Positions 11,439-28,608 of a stretch of DNA of 64,000 nt are shown in pieces. Both the position numbers and the translations under genes were made by a program. Each line of letters opens with the position of its first letter. The stretch's first letter is position 1. Origin of the DNA: Cruorifilaria tuberocauda (Eukaryota; Nematoda; Chromadorea; Rhabditida; Onchocercidae); contig JABVXU010000210.1 in the NCBI GenBank assembly GCA_013365365.1, positions 1 through 64,000 on the forward strand, written 5' to 3'. The notes beneath the pieces were generated by a model. That model ran no database searches. It saw nothing but the letters and a program-made list of their open reading frames with translations, and was not told where the DNA came from.

Positions 11439-12171
11439 ATGAAATGTTTTTCATTTTCGAATCGCAATAAAAGCGCAACTGTTCCATACTTCGATGCGCA
11501 AAACTTTGAGAGTTCGCTAGCAACAATGCAAGTTATGAAGACGGATAAGACGCAATCTTCAACGAATTTATCAGTGAAACAGGTGGAGGAAGAAGATTCA
11601 TTCGCAAAAAAAAGACCAATAAAACGATTAGCTAGACGAAGTATTGAAGTGAGTTAGTGTGTGTTTTTTGGAGAAGATAAGTGAGTTGAGGAATTTTTGA
11701 TAATAAAAAATTTAGCCTTAGGCTGAAAAACAATCAGGAAAATATATCTGTATGAAAGAAGAGAGATTAATTTAAAAACAAACATGAAGAATTAATCAAT
11801 TAATCTAAAAACATTAACCTTCATTTCTTAATCATAATATTGAAAGAAATACAGACAGGTAAATGATTGAGTAGTGTTAAAAATAAAGTAAAATAATGAA
11901 TGATACATTGACGAAAATATCTAAGATGAATTATCAGATTTGTTTGATAGTTTAGTAAAAGGTGTGAATTTTACGGTTAAACGTGTTAATGAAACGTGTA
12001 ATAATCTTTTTACTGTTATTAATGATATGCAAATTTTTTTCCTAACAAACTTTAAACTTACAGATACGTTTAAAAGCACCGGTAGAAAGAGAACGAGAAG
12101 ATTACAAAACATTTAAAGAAATTAAGCTACCAATGAGTGATGCAATGAGTGATGCTGATTTTGATAAATGA
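11439..12171 (+). CDS. small unknown protein, 105 aa
   Basis: Two exons, 11439-11648 and 12064-12171, join in phase 0 with a GTGAGT donor and a TTACAG acceptor. The protein starts MKCFSFSNRNKSATVPYF. It is rich in Ser, Lys, Arg and Glu, has a basic stretch (KKRPIKRLARRSIE) at the exon junction, and ends in an acidic tail (MSDADFDK). There is no signal peptide, membrane segment or known motif. The evenly charged second half (PVEREREDYKTFKEIKLP) looks like genuine coding sequence. The start is the first ATG of the open frame, preceded by GAAAT repeats, so an upstream exon cannot be excluded. Function not recognised. Confidence 0.6.
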
Positions 12172-13220
12172 TTTGCAAATAGAATTTAGATATTTATCGC
12201 TTTCCCCTCAGATATAATATTTCCTGTTTTCAACTATATTTCAATTAAAAAATGAAAATGTCATGTAACAAACATTTATCTTATCAATTATCTTAAATTC
12301 CTATACTCAAATGAAATTATAGCTGTTAAAATGTGATAAAATCCTACGAAAGAGTAACAAAAAAAAAAAAAGAGATTGAAAGTAACAAAATTTGATTTAT
12401 CATCTTATCAGTAAAGAAGAATTTATTGAAAATAATTTAAATCATCACCATACTTTAAGTCATTTCTAATATTAAACATAACAGAAAGCTTAGTTTTATA
12501 TTTCTCTGTTTGTTTACTTAGAGCCTGATGAATTGAAGAATGCTTATAGGTATTAGAGAAAGTATTAGACAAGCTGTTGGGATTTTTTTTTACACGTTAA
12601 TTCGTCTCTGCTGTGATATATAGAGGTGGAGTAGTTTAGTTATTTCCGCAAATCATTTCGGAATTTCTCAATTCGTTTTTTTCATGAGATATGTACTTTG
12701 CATAAAGTCTTGACTAGGCCGCGTTTTTAGAAATAGAGGTCATGCACTGATAAAAAACGTGATTGCGATGAAAGGGGTCAGAGGTACGGGAGATGGAGAA
12801 GAGGAGGAAAGAGAGAGGTGGGAGTGCTAGTGAGTTCTGGATGTTTTTTTCCGGTGAACAAGTAATTTAGATCAATATATATGTTACGGTATTAAGTAAG
12901 TTAGAATAAAATAAAATGGTCAGGAAAGGTTGATGGAATTCTGTGATGGTTCAGTTTTATTTATATTACTGTATAAAATATAGAGATAATCTGATAGATT
13001 TAACTTGATTAAATCTATATCAGTGAGGTTCACGTGTGATATTGTAATATTTAAAATGATTCAATGCTTTTTCTACAGATATGCTGCAGATTTAATGGTT
13101 AGAAAATCAACCGGAAGATCAGTTATTATTGTATATTTGTAGAAAATAATTCAAAAAGAATTCAAACTGTTTGCCGGAGCTACTTCGACTTTTCGCGAGA
13201 GCCGTCTGCTCGCAAATAAC
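12172..13220. other. intergenic and 5' region of the B56 gene
   Basis: Contains a purine-rich stretch near 12775-12840 (GGAGATGGAGAAGAGGAGG) in an otherwise AT-rich stretch, and a more GC-balanced patch at 13170-13215 immediately before the B56 start. It may hold the promoter and 5' untranslated sequence. Confidence 0.45.
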
Positions 13221-17504
<4,284 letters not shown>

Positions 17505-20500
17505 ATGCAAAATGTTTATTTGTATGGGCGATTTTTTGTTTGCAGCGGAACTGACGGAAATAAATATTTGCACAGCTATCTGACCAAGACTACTGGGATA
17601 TTCGCGATATTTTGAAATATGGTTGTACTATTTCTTCGTAGCCATCTTTCTCTGCTCCATATATTTTATAAGATCTATTATCAGTTCAGTTTGTCCAGTT
17701 CTTTATTTTAACCAAATGCTAGCGTATTAAGGTAAGAAAATTACTGCATGTCTCTCCGCCAGTGCATTAGTTTATATAATTATATGTATTGCTGTAAGTT
17801 TCAGTGATATCCTAGACATTCCTTCTGATTGTTGGATCGTCATCGATATGCTTCTCTTTCCTATTTTGTATTATCGCAAACTTAACCTTCGATATTTTTT
17901 TATTTCTTAAGCCTTCAATTGTTCGATTTATTGTATCCAATTCAAAGATTCGCAAGTTTGCCTTCCTCCTTTAAAACATTCATTCTTTTAGTTTCGAATC
18001 TTGTTCTTTCTATAGTTTTATGTATCTCATTTATTCATACGTTCTAGCTCATATCAGCGGAATAATATGTAATTTTTATAAATAGAAATGTTTATCTTCG
18101 TACATATTCTCTTTTTTTTCTGAAACTGACGAGAAAGTTTTATATCAGTATTCTATACTACTGTTGATAAAAAACATATGAGAAATGCGGGAATCAGATA
18201 ACTTTTCCCAGTATTAGTGTATGCTATTCATTTCGGAACCATTTATAGGGAAATAAATTTATTCGTGATAATGGCTGCTTTAGTTGCATGTATACCGAAT
18301 ATTTTGCAGTTTAAAAGATTACACTTTTGAGTAAATTTATCGATTGTTTTAGCTGGAGAAAATGTTCTGATGCATTTAATTGCTAACTAAGCTTTTGTGA
18401 AGTACTATTGATCATCTTGAATATTTTAGTATTATTAAAATTTATCGATCTTAGTACTGCAACGTTTTAGTGTCACATTTTGTCCATTGTTGCCATTGTT
18501 GATATTTGTTGTTATTATTATTATTATTATTGTTTTTTTGGAACGTGTGCATTTCTTTTTTGATAAGGTTGGAGTTGTTAGATGTTTTTCAGATCTATTG
18601 CTTTTCTCCAGACCATTGCACGCACTAAATTGGACAGTCGGCACCCGCGCTACTACATTATCTTCAATTAGCACGCAATAATGCTCTTGCAGCTTTTTCT
18701 GTAAATTTTAGAAATCTGCGTGTTTCGCTTTTTTATTTGAACTTTTATTAATAATTGCGCATAATATATTATTAGTTACCCAGATATGGCATACGTTGAT
18801 TCAAATTCAGCAAATAGTTCTAAATCTGTGTTTCAAGTATGACGTGGCGGGATGGAATCCATTCATATTTAAGGTGAGAGTAATGCTATTGATCTTACCA
18901 TAACGAATTGCAAGTGAATGCAAATGAGATTTTTTAATTCCAAATAACTGTTATTGGAGTAAAAATGGAAAGATTAGTGTTTTGAAAAATACTGTGGTGG
19001 TTGAGAGTTTGCAATTATAAAATTAACATAAACAGTTTGTATAAATGGAGGATAAGCTGAAGTGGCTATTATGTAAGCGTATTTTCCTTGTATATTTTTA
19101 TATTTTTTAATTTTTTTTGTTCTGCAGTATGTTGACATTTAATAAATTAGTAACATTTCATATTTTATATCATTTTATCACTTTATCTCTTGTTCAAGAA
19201 AAAAAAAAGTGAATTATTCACAAATTGGACAGGTACCATTGAAATTACCTAATCAGTTTAATAATTTTACTGCTTCATTGAATTTTTTTCTACTCTTTTA
19301 TGGTCAAAAGCTGTACAAAGCGTAAAATACGAAATATCTCAAATTAAAGTGCGTTAGCCGGCAACTATAGTGAAAGAAATAGTTTGCTTTTTGTGCATTC
19401 CAACAATTTTTTAAGAGTGATATTGCCATTATATTCCGGTTATTGCCAATATATTCCGGTTTTTGGGAAGAGAAGATACACTTTCACTAATCATAATATT
19501 GTGCATAACAAAAGGATCGGAAGACTTTTTTTAGCTTGGATGATTCTTCAAGTGTAATAGTTACTGCTGATATACAAGCGTAAGTTTCAACAAAGTTGAT
19601 CATAAAATAGGATGATTTGAGAAGGATCAAATCATTGGAATGCTCCGGAAGTGATCGATCTCTCCTCTTCCGTAATAAATGATTGGGAGTATTTAGGAGT
19701 ACATACGTATATTCAAATAAATCTTAAGCACCATAATTTATATACATGTTAATCAACATTCAATATATACAAAAGTCAAATGCATGGTGATGTTCGTGAT
19801 CTTTCAGTTAATTTGTTCGATCGATTCGATGAAATATTAAAAGTGCATTAAATTTTATTTTAGTCTTAGTTAGTGATATCAATGTACGATAGTGATAAGA
19901 ACTATCGTATATTGATTAGATAAGATGATTAAATGGATAGAATCATTCCAAAATTTGATATCAATCCAATCAATATCGATGTATTTCTTCAGAAAAAAGG
20001 GTCTTTTAACCGATTTGTTTTTTTTTTTGTACTGAAAATGAAATAATAATGGAGCAATAAGACTATTGTAACAGAGCTAGCGGAAAGCACAAAGATGCAT
20101 ACAGTAAAATACAGTAAAACAGTAAATTGAGCATTGCTGTTACAGAAGGAAACATCAATTGATTACAGTAATAAGGAGTATTACAGATATCGCAGACATC
20201 AAAATTCTTCCTCCCAATCCGGCTAGAAATTAATAAATTGATGAATTTCAGATTAATTGTCCGGCTTTTCCGGCTTATGCTCATTTTATTTGAGCAATTT
20301 ATTTTTTTTGCTTCATATCAATCGTTCCGTTTCAGCTATTAAATAATCCTTCTTACTTGGCAATCCGTTCCTGAGATGTGATTTTGGTATGTCATTTCTG
20401 CTAGATGGTTCTCGATTCAATGTGCTGCAAATGATATCATCAGGAATTCCGGAGTGTATCTATATTGAATGATAAAAAACTGATTATTAAGGTATCATTA

Positions 20501-20792
20501 AGCTTAACAAATATTCATATCAACATTATTACTAATTATTAATTAATATTACCTTCATTTTGACCTTTTCATATTTCAAATTTTAGCATATTAATTTACT
20601 AGGTAAACTTCAGTAATTAGATTGACCTCTCGATTCCTCGAAATGCAAAGTGTGGACTTTTGCAACTTCATTAACTGATCTCTTAATTGCAAGTTATCGA
20701 TAGAAAGAGATTGATCTTTCGATTTCCCGAATGCAAAGAGTGAAGATTTGTAGTTTGTGAGATTAATTAAAATGAAGTGAAAGAATATTTCG
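17505..20792. other. B56 3' UTR and intergenic, no confident gene
   Basis: AATAAA signals occur near 17560 and further on. An (ATT)n microsatellite lies at 18510-18530. At 19428-19462 a short phrase ending in ATATTCCGGTT occurs twice. A 73-codon minus-strand open frame at 20063-20284 has no splice or family support. A frame at 20591-20740 (minus), containing DNLQLRDQLMKLQKS, could be an alternative C-terminal exon of the GPCR. Confidence 0.45.
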
Positions 20793-23700
20793 TCAAGCAA
20801 AGTTATGCAAAGTATGAATGATACGAAAAGCATACGATTTATGCACTGAGCTAATCCGTGAAATTGCTGTACCAAAAGCATGAAATGAAACACTGAAATG
20901 ACCCATTTGTGTTCCTTTCTTTCGTTTTGTTAGCCAAAAGAAAAGAATTGGATTCCAAATAACTGTTGACATTGCAATTGCATGTGCAACTAATGGCCAG
21001 AAGAATGGTTGTTTAAGGAGAAATTGTGGCTGCAATCCTGAAACATCCAAATAATCATCATTCTTATCAAAATGATCATTTGAATAAACTCGATAACATT
21101 GATGATAACAATTTTTATCGCATAGAATAATTAGGATTTAATTAATTGCAAATATATCAAGTATATAAGTATTTTATAAGTATAAATATACTAAATATAT
21201 AAGTATTTTAGAAATTAATGAATGAAAAGTGGCAAATTATCGAATTGAGTCAATTATGAATGATCAAGAGTATTTATGAATAAAAGAAGGAATAGAACTT
21301 ACTAAAATCTTTGAGCACATTTACAACAGTAAGAGGAAGCCAACAACCAATAAATGCTATTACCATACCGATAAGTATATAATTAACCTGTAAATAAAAC
21401 ATTTCAGTGAATCAATCATATTAATCTTTCTGCTTTTTTATTTTAAAATCTAAATCTTAAATAGGATTTGATAAAACAACGAGAAAAATCTCATAGACGA
21501 GATGCTTTTCAAAGTTTTCACAAATATAAAATCGTTATTAAAATTAAAGTTATTAACATATCAGCTATAAATAAAATTATTAGGATGAAATTTCATCCTT
21601 GATAAATATCACATGAAATTTATATCCTTTTCAAACTTTATTGATAAGTGTTAATAGTAGAGAATATATGGGAATTTTTAAAACGCTATTATCGCCAATC
21701 ATACCTTTCTATGGATAAATTCTCGAAATTGTATCTTAGCAAAATCTGAAAAAGTTTAAATTTTCAACTTACTCGTTTCCTTCGATTTGTTGCTTCTTCA
21801 CGTTGAGCAATTGTTAAACTTTTACTGAATTGCACATTTCGAATAATCATATCATTGGCTACCTTTGCTGATATTCGTGCATAACAATATGTTATAATTG
21901 TTAATGGAATAACAAACTAAAATATTCATACTTTAACTTTAAGTAATTTTTAAAAAATAGTAAAAGTAATTTTATTTGCACAAAAAAGAATTGATTACTT
22001 AGAAAAAATGATTTCTAATGAAAAGTAATATCGTATAAAATTAAGTCCAATCCAATAAATTCCTTTATATTAGCAAATTGAAATTTCCAATCAAATTCAA
22101 ATTTTTACAAAATTTACCTGTAATAACTTCTTACAAAGTTTACCTGTAATAGAACAACAGCTGATCCATAGAGACGTCGCGGTGTTTCACCATTCCAATT
22201 AATTTCATCGCAAAAAAAGCCACAAAATGGTGCTGTATTATTTGGCACATAGTAACCACCATCAACAAGCTCATAACTCATCAGATACGGTATATTAATT
22301 ACTGTACTAACCACCCAGATAAAAGCAGTTACTAAGCCTGCTTGACTTATTGATACAGGTGCTCGAATTGGAGCCATTATATGTACATATTTATCAATTG
22401 CTATGGCTGTTAAACTCCAACTGAAAATTTTAAAAGTAATAATTAACATTAACTTTTTCTTTTTTAAATAACTATCCCAATATTTGCTATGATTTGGAAA
22501 TTTAGCTAATAAATTAGAATGTAAGTTATCAGTTGAAAGTACTGTTAATACCTTTCTTTGGTAATTTTATGAGGAAATTAAAGCTATCCGATTTTGCAAC
22601 ATTTTCAATTAGTTGATGTCAAATATATAAATGGAAGATAATCTATCAACTGAAAGTACTGCTAACACCTTCCCCCGGTAGTTTTATTAAAACTATCCTA
22701 TTTTGCAATACTTTCAATTAGGCACATTTTCAGTCTATGTCAATTTGAGTATTGGATATTGATTAAAAAATAATCAAATGAATTCCAGTCGTTAGTTCAT
22801 CTTTATAACTGATAGTTTAGTAGAATTTTCAGATGATAACTTATCTTACTTATCCATAATTTTAGAAAGTTTGAATTTATCATTGCAAATATTATCTAAT
22901 TTTTAATTGTTATATTTTAAAACTTATCACTTCATTATTACCTTATCATGCATTCTTCTTTTAAAGTATAGAAGAAGAAAAAAGTTATTCTAAAGCTATT
23001 AAAATATTCTTGCAATTTGGTATTGATTGATTGATTTCAATCTCAAATGGTTTTTTAAAAAAATATAAAAGTTAAAAGAAAGAGGAAATATCCAATTTCA
23101 ATATATACATTATGTTATCGATCTCTTTGCTCTTGCCAATTGATAATTGATCATAATATTTTGATAAAAAGATATTTTCATGATAAATATTTATGACGAT
23201 TCATTTCAACGTAATAATTTTGTTTGATAAGAGCATAAAATTTCATAATGCAAGAAATTCACATTACTTTACTTTACTTTACTTACCTGGTAACAAAAAC
23301 CGAACATGAATTCGAGAGTGGCATTAAACGGCACATTAAAGAGCCAAATGTCCAATTTTTCGTTAACGCATACCACGGTGTTACAGGTATGGCAGTAACA
23401 CAAAGTAATAAATCGGTAATTATTAAATTGAGCAAAAAACTATTTCGAGCTGAGCGAAGACGACGATTTCTCACAAATGCAAACAGGACACTACCATTAC
23501 CGATAATACCGATAAACATTAGGAGACCGTAGAGTAACGAGAAGAATACTTGAATTATCAGCCATCTGTAAATTACGCCTTTTTTTTAAATAAATTTCTT
23601 CTTTTGTTTTGGAAGTAAATAAAATAGAGTTGTGAAAAAAAATGTAAGTAATAATAAGTAAAATTACTTTGAACAGAGAAAAAAGGTAAGTAATAATAAG

Positions 23701-26700
23701 TAAAATTATCTTGAATAGAGAAAAAATCTAAGAGAGAGAGAGAGAGAGAAAGAAGGTGAGTAATAATAAGTAAAATTATCTTGAATAGAGAAAAAATCTA
23801 AGAGAAAAAGAGAGAGAGAGGGAACAAAATAGGAAAAAAGTTAGTTGAAATTTCAAAAAATATAATTATTTATTGGAGATTAAATTTAAACATATCGGTC
23901 CAATTAAAATATAAATAATTGAAAAAAGAAGGAAGTGCAAAAATTGAAAAAGTAAAAAATCAATAAGAACTTAAATTTATTTCAGATATTACTTTTCTTT
24001 TCTTTTTTTTCAGTAGTTATTATAGTTCGAAATTATACTTCTTGTATTTAAATTAATGCTAAAATATAATTTCGTATTTCGATTTGATCTAATCTGATTA
24101 AAGTTAATCTGATTGTTAATTTTTCATTCATAATAAAGTTGGTAACAATTTAGTTTGATGAGAAACGATGGATGATACTTGATTCCTTGTAATTCGAATG
24201 CTACTTCCATGATTAATTAGCATGATTATGAATAATCAGTTATCAATTTCCGGATCAGTACATTTAGTTAGTTACACTTTCTCTACGATAATCGCTTGAT
24301 TATTCGATATGAATTTCAAATTTAATTCTTAAATACTTTTTTGAATGCAATAATTTGAGGTTTCAGACAAATTGGATGACCTTTATGATTAAATTCGTTT
24401 CAGACTTGTTAACTTGTTTATGTTCAGTGTATGAAACGAAATGACATTTTTTTTAGCGATAATGATGATTTGTCCGTGAAATGTTTAAAGTTATCTTATC
24501 AAATTTCCTCCCTCAACCTGTCACTAAATGATTGATTGTTTAACTTTAACTAATGATTATTGTCAGATATTGATAAAGATTGTTCAGTTTAACGATTACT
24601 TTCGTAAATTTTCGTATATTTATTATCAAGGAAATTCAGAAAAGAAAAATCATTTCCTCATTATCATATTTTACGTGTATATTTTACGTGTATTTTACGT
24701 GTTAATAAACCATTTAGTCTTTAATTGCTTGAGCTAACAAAGAATTCTAAGCAATGGAAAATATAATAATCAAATTAATCAAGAGCTTGAAAGCTAATTT
24801 ATGCTGATTTGATATGATAATGAACTGATAACTGTTCAACACTTTAATCTTTGTTATCAAAATATATAACAATTTTTTTTAGCAATAAATTTCACACTTT
24901 CATTTCCACAAAATATTATCGCATTTTTTTTACCATAATAAATTCACTTTACTTGAAATCATTTCATTGTATAATTCCATATGGACAAGTGACCTTTACA
25001 CAAAAAATGACCTTTTGAGCTTCCCCCACTTACTGGAGATGTTTAATTTTACTTTCTCGATGAAACATTTCAATGAAAGCTTTATCGACTCAAAACATAT
25101 GACATTAACATATGGCATTTAGCTTTTAGCATCATCCAAATCTTAATATCCCTTGGATACTTCGATTTGATCAGAAAACGTGTTATCAGAGTTAATGTAT
25201 GTAATAAAGTATCATTAATTAGCAGTAATTTATTACATGAAATGCATGCTAGCTGAGAAGTGTACTCGAAAGCAATAAAAATAAATAAATCATTTAATCT
25301 TTAAGCAATTTCTTCAAGCTTTAGCGTTTGAACAAATTTTTAAGATCCTAGCAAAAATCTTGCCGAGCAAACAACTAACTTCTTTTGATTTAAACTTTTC
25401 AATGTTATATGCTTGATTAATGTCACAGTCATTTATTAGCAGATCATTAACTTAAATGTTTGTGCTATCGGATAAGCAAGAAAGCAAGACTGATAATTTC
25501 ATTCTTCCCAGTCCAACTATCACTGATTAAGAGAGGAAGAGTAGTACATTATAAGTAAATTTCATTATAACTTTGATATTGTTACTTTTGTTTTGCAAGG
25601 AAGCCAAGAAATGTTAGCAATGAAACCATAAATGCTCTCTGATAAATTAATTCAGCGAAAGTTCAAAGTTCAAAAATCGTCTAAATTCCTCACCAAAAAG
25701 AAGTAATGAAATGAAGTAACTAAAATTTCAAATATCAAGCTGACAATTAAATGGATTTGACTAAACGAATTTCGTAAGTATCAATGATTTCACTATAAAT
25801 GATTCAGAAAAATCAATGAATAAATTTTAAACTATAAGTTTAAAATCATTCAGATCAGATCAATTAGCTATCTCATTCAGATCAGCTCAATTAGCTATCT
25901 AAGATTGATGATTTGACTTAATTCATGCTAAAATCAATTGATCTTTATGTTTATATCAATAGATCTTATATTAATATTATAACATTCCGGCACTGATAAC
26001 AATTTTAATTTTAATTATTTATCAATTCATTATTCGATGAATGATATCATTGGAAAAGATTAGAAAATATTTCAACATTATCATTCATTAGAGATTTAAT
26101 AATTTTTTAACAAAATAATGAAAAAAATTAAAATTAAAAAATTTGAAATAATTAAAATTCGAATTCATTTTCTCTCACTTTTTCGTTTTTCATAAAAAAG
26201 AAATTTCTTTATAAGCAAAAAAAAAAATTATTTCATTGAAATGAGTGCAATTTTGTACATATCTTTAATACTAATTAAAGCAACTAATTAATTAATTAAT
26301 TACAGTGCTAATTAGTAAAATTCTTTCTTTTAAATATTTTGATAATTTCTCTCAAATGATACTTTACATATTAAAGTAGAAAAAGGAAAATTTCAACGAA
26401 AAAGAAATAAGCATTAAAATTTTTCAAAAATTTACCAAAAATATTAACTGATAAAATGAAAGTGATAAAATTTGATAAAAATTTATCACATATTAAAATA
26501 TACGACAAATTTAATATTAAATTTCATATTAAAATACTTAATATATTTTTTTGATAATAAATATTATTCATTTGAAGGAATTATTTTTGCGACTTTAATT
26601 TCCACCTACTTCTTTCATTCATTAAAAAATTATCAAAAAAAAAAATTACGATTAAATCAAAATCAAAATTTATATCATTATCAATTTTGGATATTATTTC

Positions 26701-28608
26701 TTATCAAAATATGATATGATAATTACAAAAAGAAAGAAAACGAAATACTTTTGAATGCTTCTCACTTACTTAGCTAAAGTTAAAATATTATAAATCATAC
26801 TTATTCAATATCTCTATTGATAATTTCTCTTTCTGATAAGCAATTTCTGATAAGCTGATTTTTATCGTTTTCATTATGAAAATAGCTTTTTTTTTTAAAT
26901 TGTTCATTTTCTTCTTCCAAAAGCTAATTTGCAAATTTCGAACTTTTTCTGCCCTATAAAATATTTTGAATAATAAATAAGGGGAGAGAAGAAGAGATAA
27001 AGAGAGAGAGAGAAAGAGGATAAAATAAAAAAAAGCTCAATATAATTAAACTTGGACTAGATATTTGAATAGTTATATATCAGTAAACAAGTTTTAGTGC
27101 ATCGTAATTGTTACTTTCCAATTTCCCTTCTCATCTATTAATAACCAAATTTATCGTACTTATCTTTAAAGTAATGAAAATTCTTACAAGTTAAAAGTGC
27201 ATAGAGATATTGCAATTATTTTTTGATAAAAATGAGAAGTTGGATAAACTTTAAAACTTTTATATTAATTTTAGGATCATGATAAAACTGTCAAATTATC
27301 TATTTATACTTCATTTTCAGATAACTTTCAATGTACTTTTCCTTTCTTTCTTTTTTTTTTTCATCGACGTCATTCGAGTAATTCTTTTCTTTTTCAAGTA
27401 AAATTTCCAATATAAATTTTTGCTGAAATTCGGCAGAAAAAAAAAATATAAGTTATAGCTGCTGTTTTAACAAAATAGAACCCATTGAAAGAACAGAGAA
27501 AATGAGCCTAAGCTCAAAAAACCTAAACTTAAGCCAAGCACTCTTCTTTTTTTAGCTAAATGCAAGCCTTGTATATTAGCTTCCCTAAGATATTTTTTCT
27601 AGCACTGAAACAACTGAATATCCAAAAAAGGAAAAAAAAAGTTTTCATCCGTCATTTTGTGAATCCTAATACTTTTTAAGTATTCTTCTAGCAAAATCCT
27701 TTTATTTTGCTCGAAAAAAAAATTTGAAATTAGTCATTTTATTGACGTCACTTTCTAAATCTTACCCTATGAGTTAAATAAATTACTTTCTACTTTTAAT
27801 TATGATGATATACCGTTTAAGAATTTTGAATTATTGTGGAAGAAAAGAAGAAATGACGAAGTTATGAAAAATTGAAATATAAAAAGTAAAAAAAAACTAT
27901 TATAAATTTAAATATTTAATTATTTTGAGTATTATGCTAAGCTTAAATTAGTTAAGCATAATTAATTAAAATTCTTTCTCTTCGTAACAAAAGTATTTAG
28001 CACTTAGCTAAATCTTAAAGCTTCTTATTTATTTATTTATTTTGAAAAAAAAACTTTTACGAAAGAAAGGAAGAAAATTTATTGGTTTATTTCATTTTAA
28101 ATCATAGCAGTAAGTAAGTAAGTAAGTAAGTAAGTAAACGAATTGCTAAATTAAATTTTTTTTTTTGCCAAAATTTATGACTTTTTCTTTTCGCCTGAAT
28201 AATTTTGAGAATTTTCACCACGCAATTTAGATATTTTATTAGCATAATTGTTAGCTAATATATGCTAAATCTTGATCATTGCATAAAATTATTTTTTCTT
28301 AATTATCATTAGTAAGTATAATTTTGGGAAAAATTGAAAGACTTATTCAGATAAAAAAGATAAAAGATAAAGTGATAAGAATAAGTGATAAGGAAAAGAA
28401 AGGAAAAAAAAAGATAGAATAAATGATAATAAAGAAAAAAGTATCGAGAGAAGAAATCAGTTAGTGATAAGCAAATATGCAAAATATTATCATTAAGCAT
28501 TAATTAATGTAATCATTAATGATAAAAGAATACTAACCTTGTGATATCATTGATACCACGAGCTAAAATTGCTTCAGTAATTTGCACACACTTCGTGTCA
28601 TCGTCCAT
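20793..28608 (-). CDS. rhodopsin-family neuropeptide receptor (NPY/sNPF-like GPCR)
   Basis: Seven-transmembrane G-protein-coupled receptor, probably for a neuropeptide of the NPY/FLP type. Minus-strand exons: 28608-28538, 23565-23287, 22420-22144, 21916-21773, 21387-21303 and 21037-20793. All join in phase to 366 residues. Seen in order: a short extracellular N-terminus (MDDDTKCVQITEAI); TM1 with GNGSVLFAF; TM2 with NLIITDLLL; a TM3 Cys in GSLMCRLMP; DKY in place of DRY; loop-2 cysteines in FCGFFCDE; TM6 with CWLP; TM7 with WNPILFFW (NPxxF rather than NPxxY). The third exon has two donors 26 bases apart in duplicated TTACCTGTAATA context; only the first keeps frame. The 4.97-kb first intron holds most repeats of this region. 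The C-terminal tail may instead splice to another exon downstream. Confidence 0.9.
22528..22735. repeat. direct duplication of about 75 bp
   Basis: Two diverged copies start near 22528 and 22653; both begin with GAAAGTACTG and end with TTTCAATTAG. They lie in the GPCR intron between exons 2 and 3. Confidence 0.7.
23644..23822. repeat. minisatellite with embedded GA runs
   Basis: Roughly 2.7 copies of a 50-70 base unit containing AATAATAAGTAAAATTA and GAATAGAGAAAAAATCTAAG, separated by (GA)n runs. In the long first GPCR intron. Confidence 0.8.
23823..28109. other. long GPCR intron, no gene seen
   Basis: Extremely AT-rich intronic DNA. Noted inside: a direct duplication at about 25848-25900 (CAGATCAGNTCAATTAGCTATCT), purine-rich runs near 26990-27020, and many A or T homopolymers. 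No exon with family similarity was seen on either strand. Confidence 0.6.
28110..28137. repeat. (GTAA)n microsatellite
   Basis: About seven perfect GTAA units inside the first intron of the GPCR gene. Confidence 0.95.

Noticed and set aside
20063..20284. 73-codon minus-strand frame with a CDICNTPYYC segment
   Set aside because: The two Cys pairs looked like a zinc finger, but the spacing fits no known class and there is no splice or start context; left uncalled.
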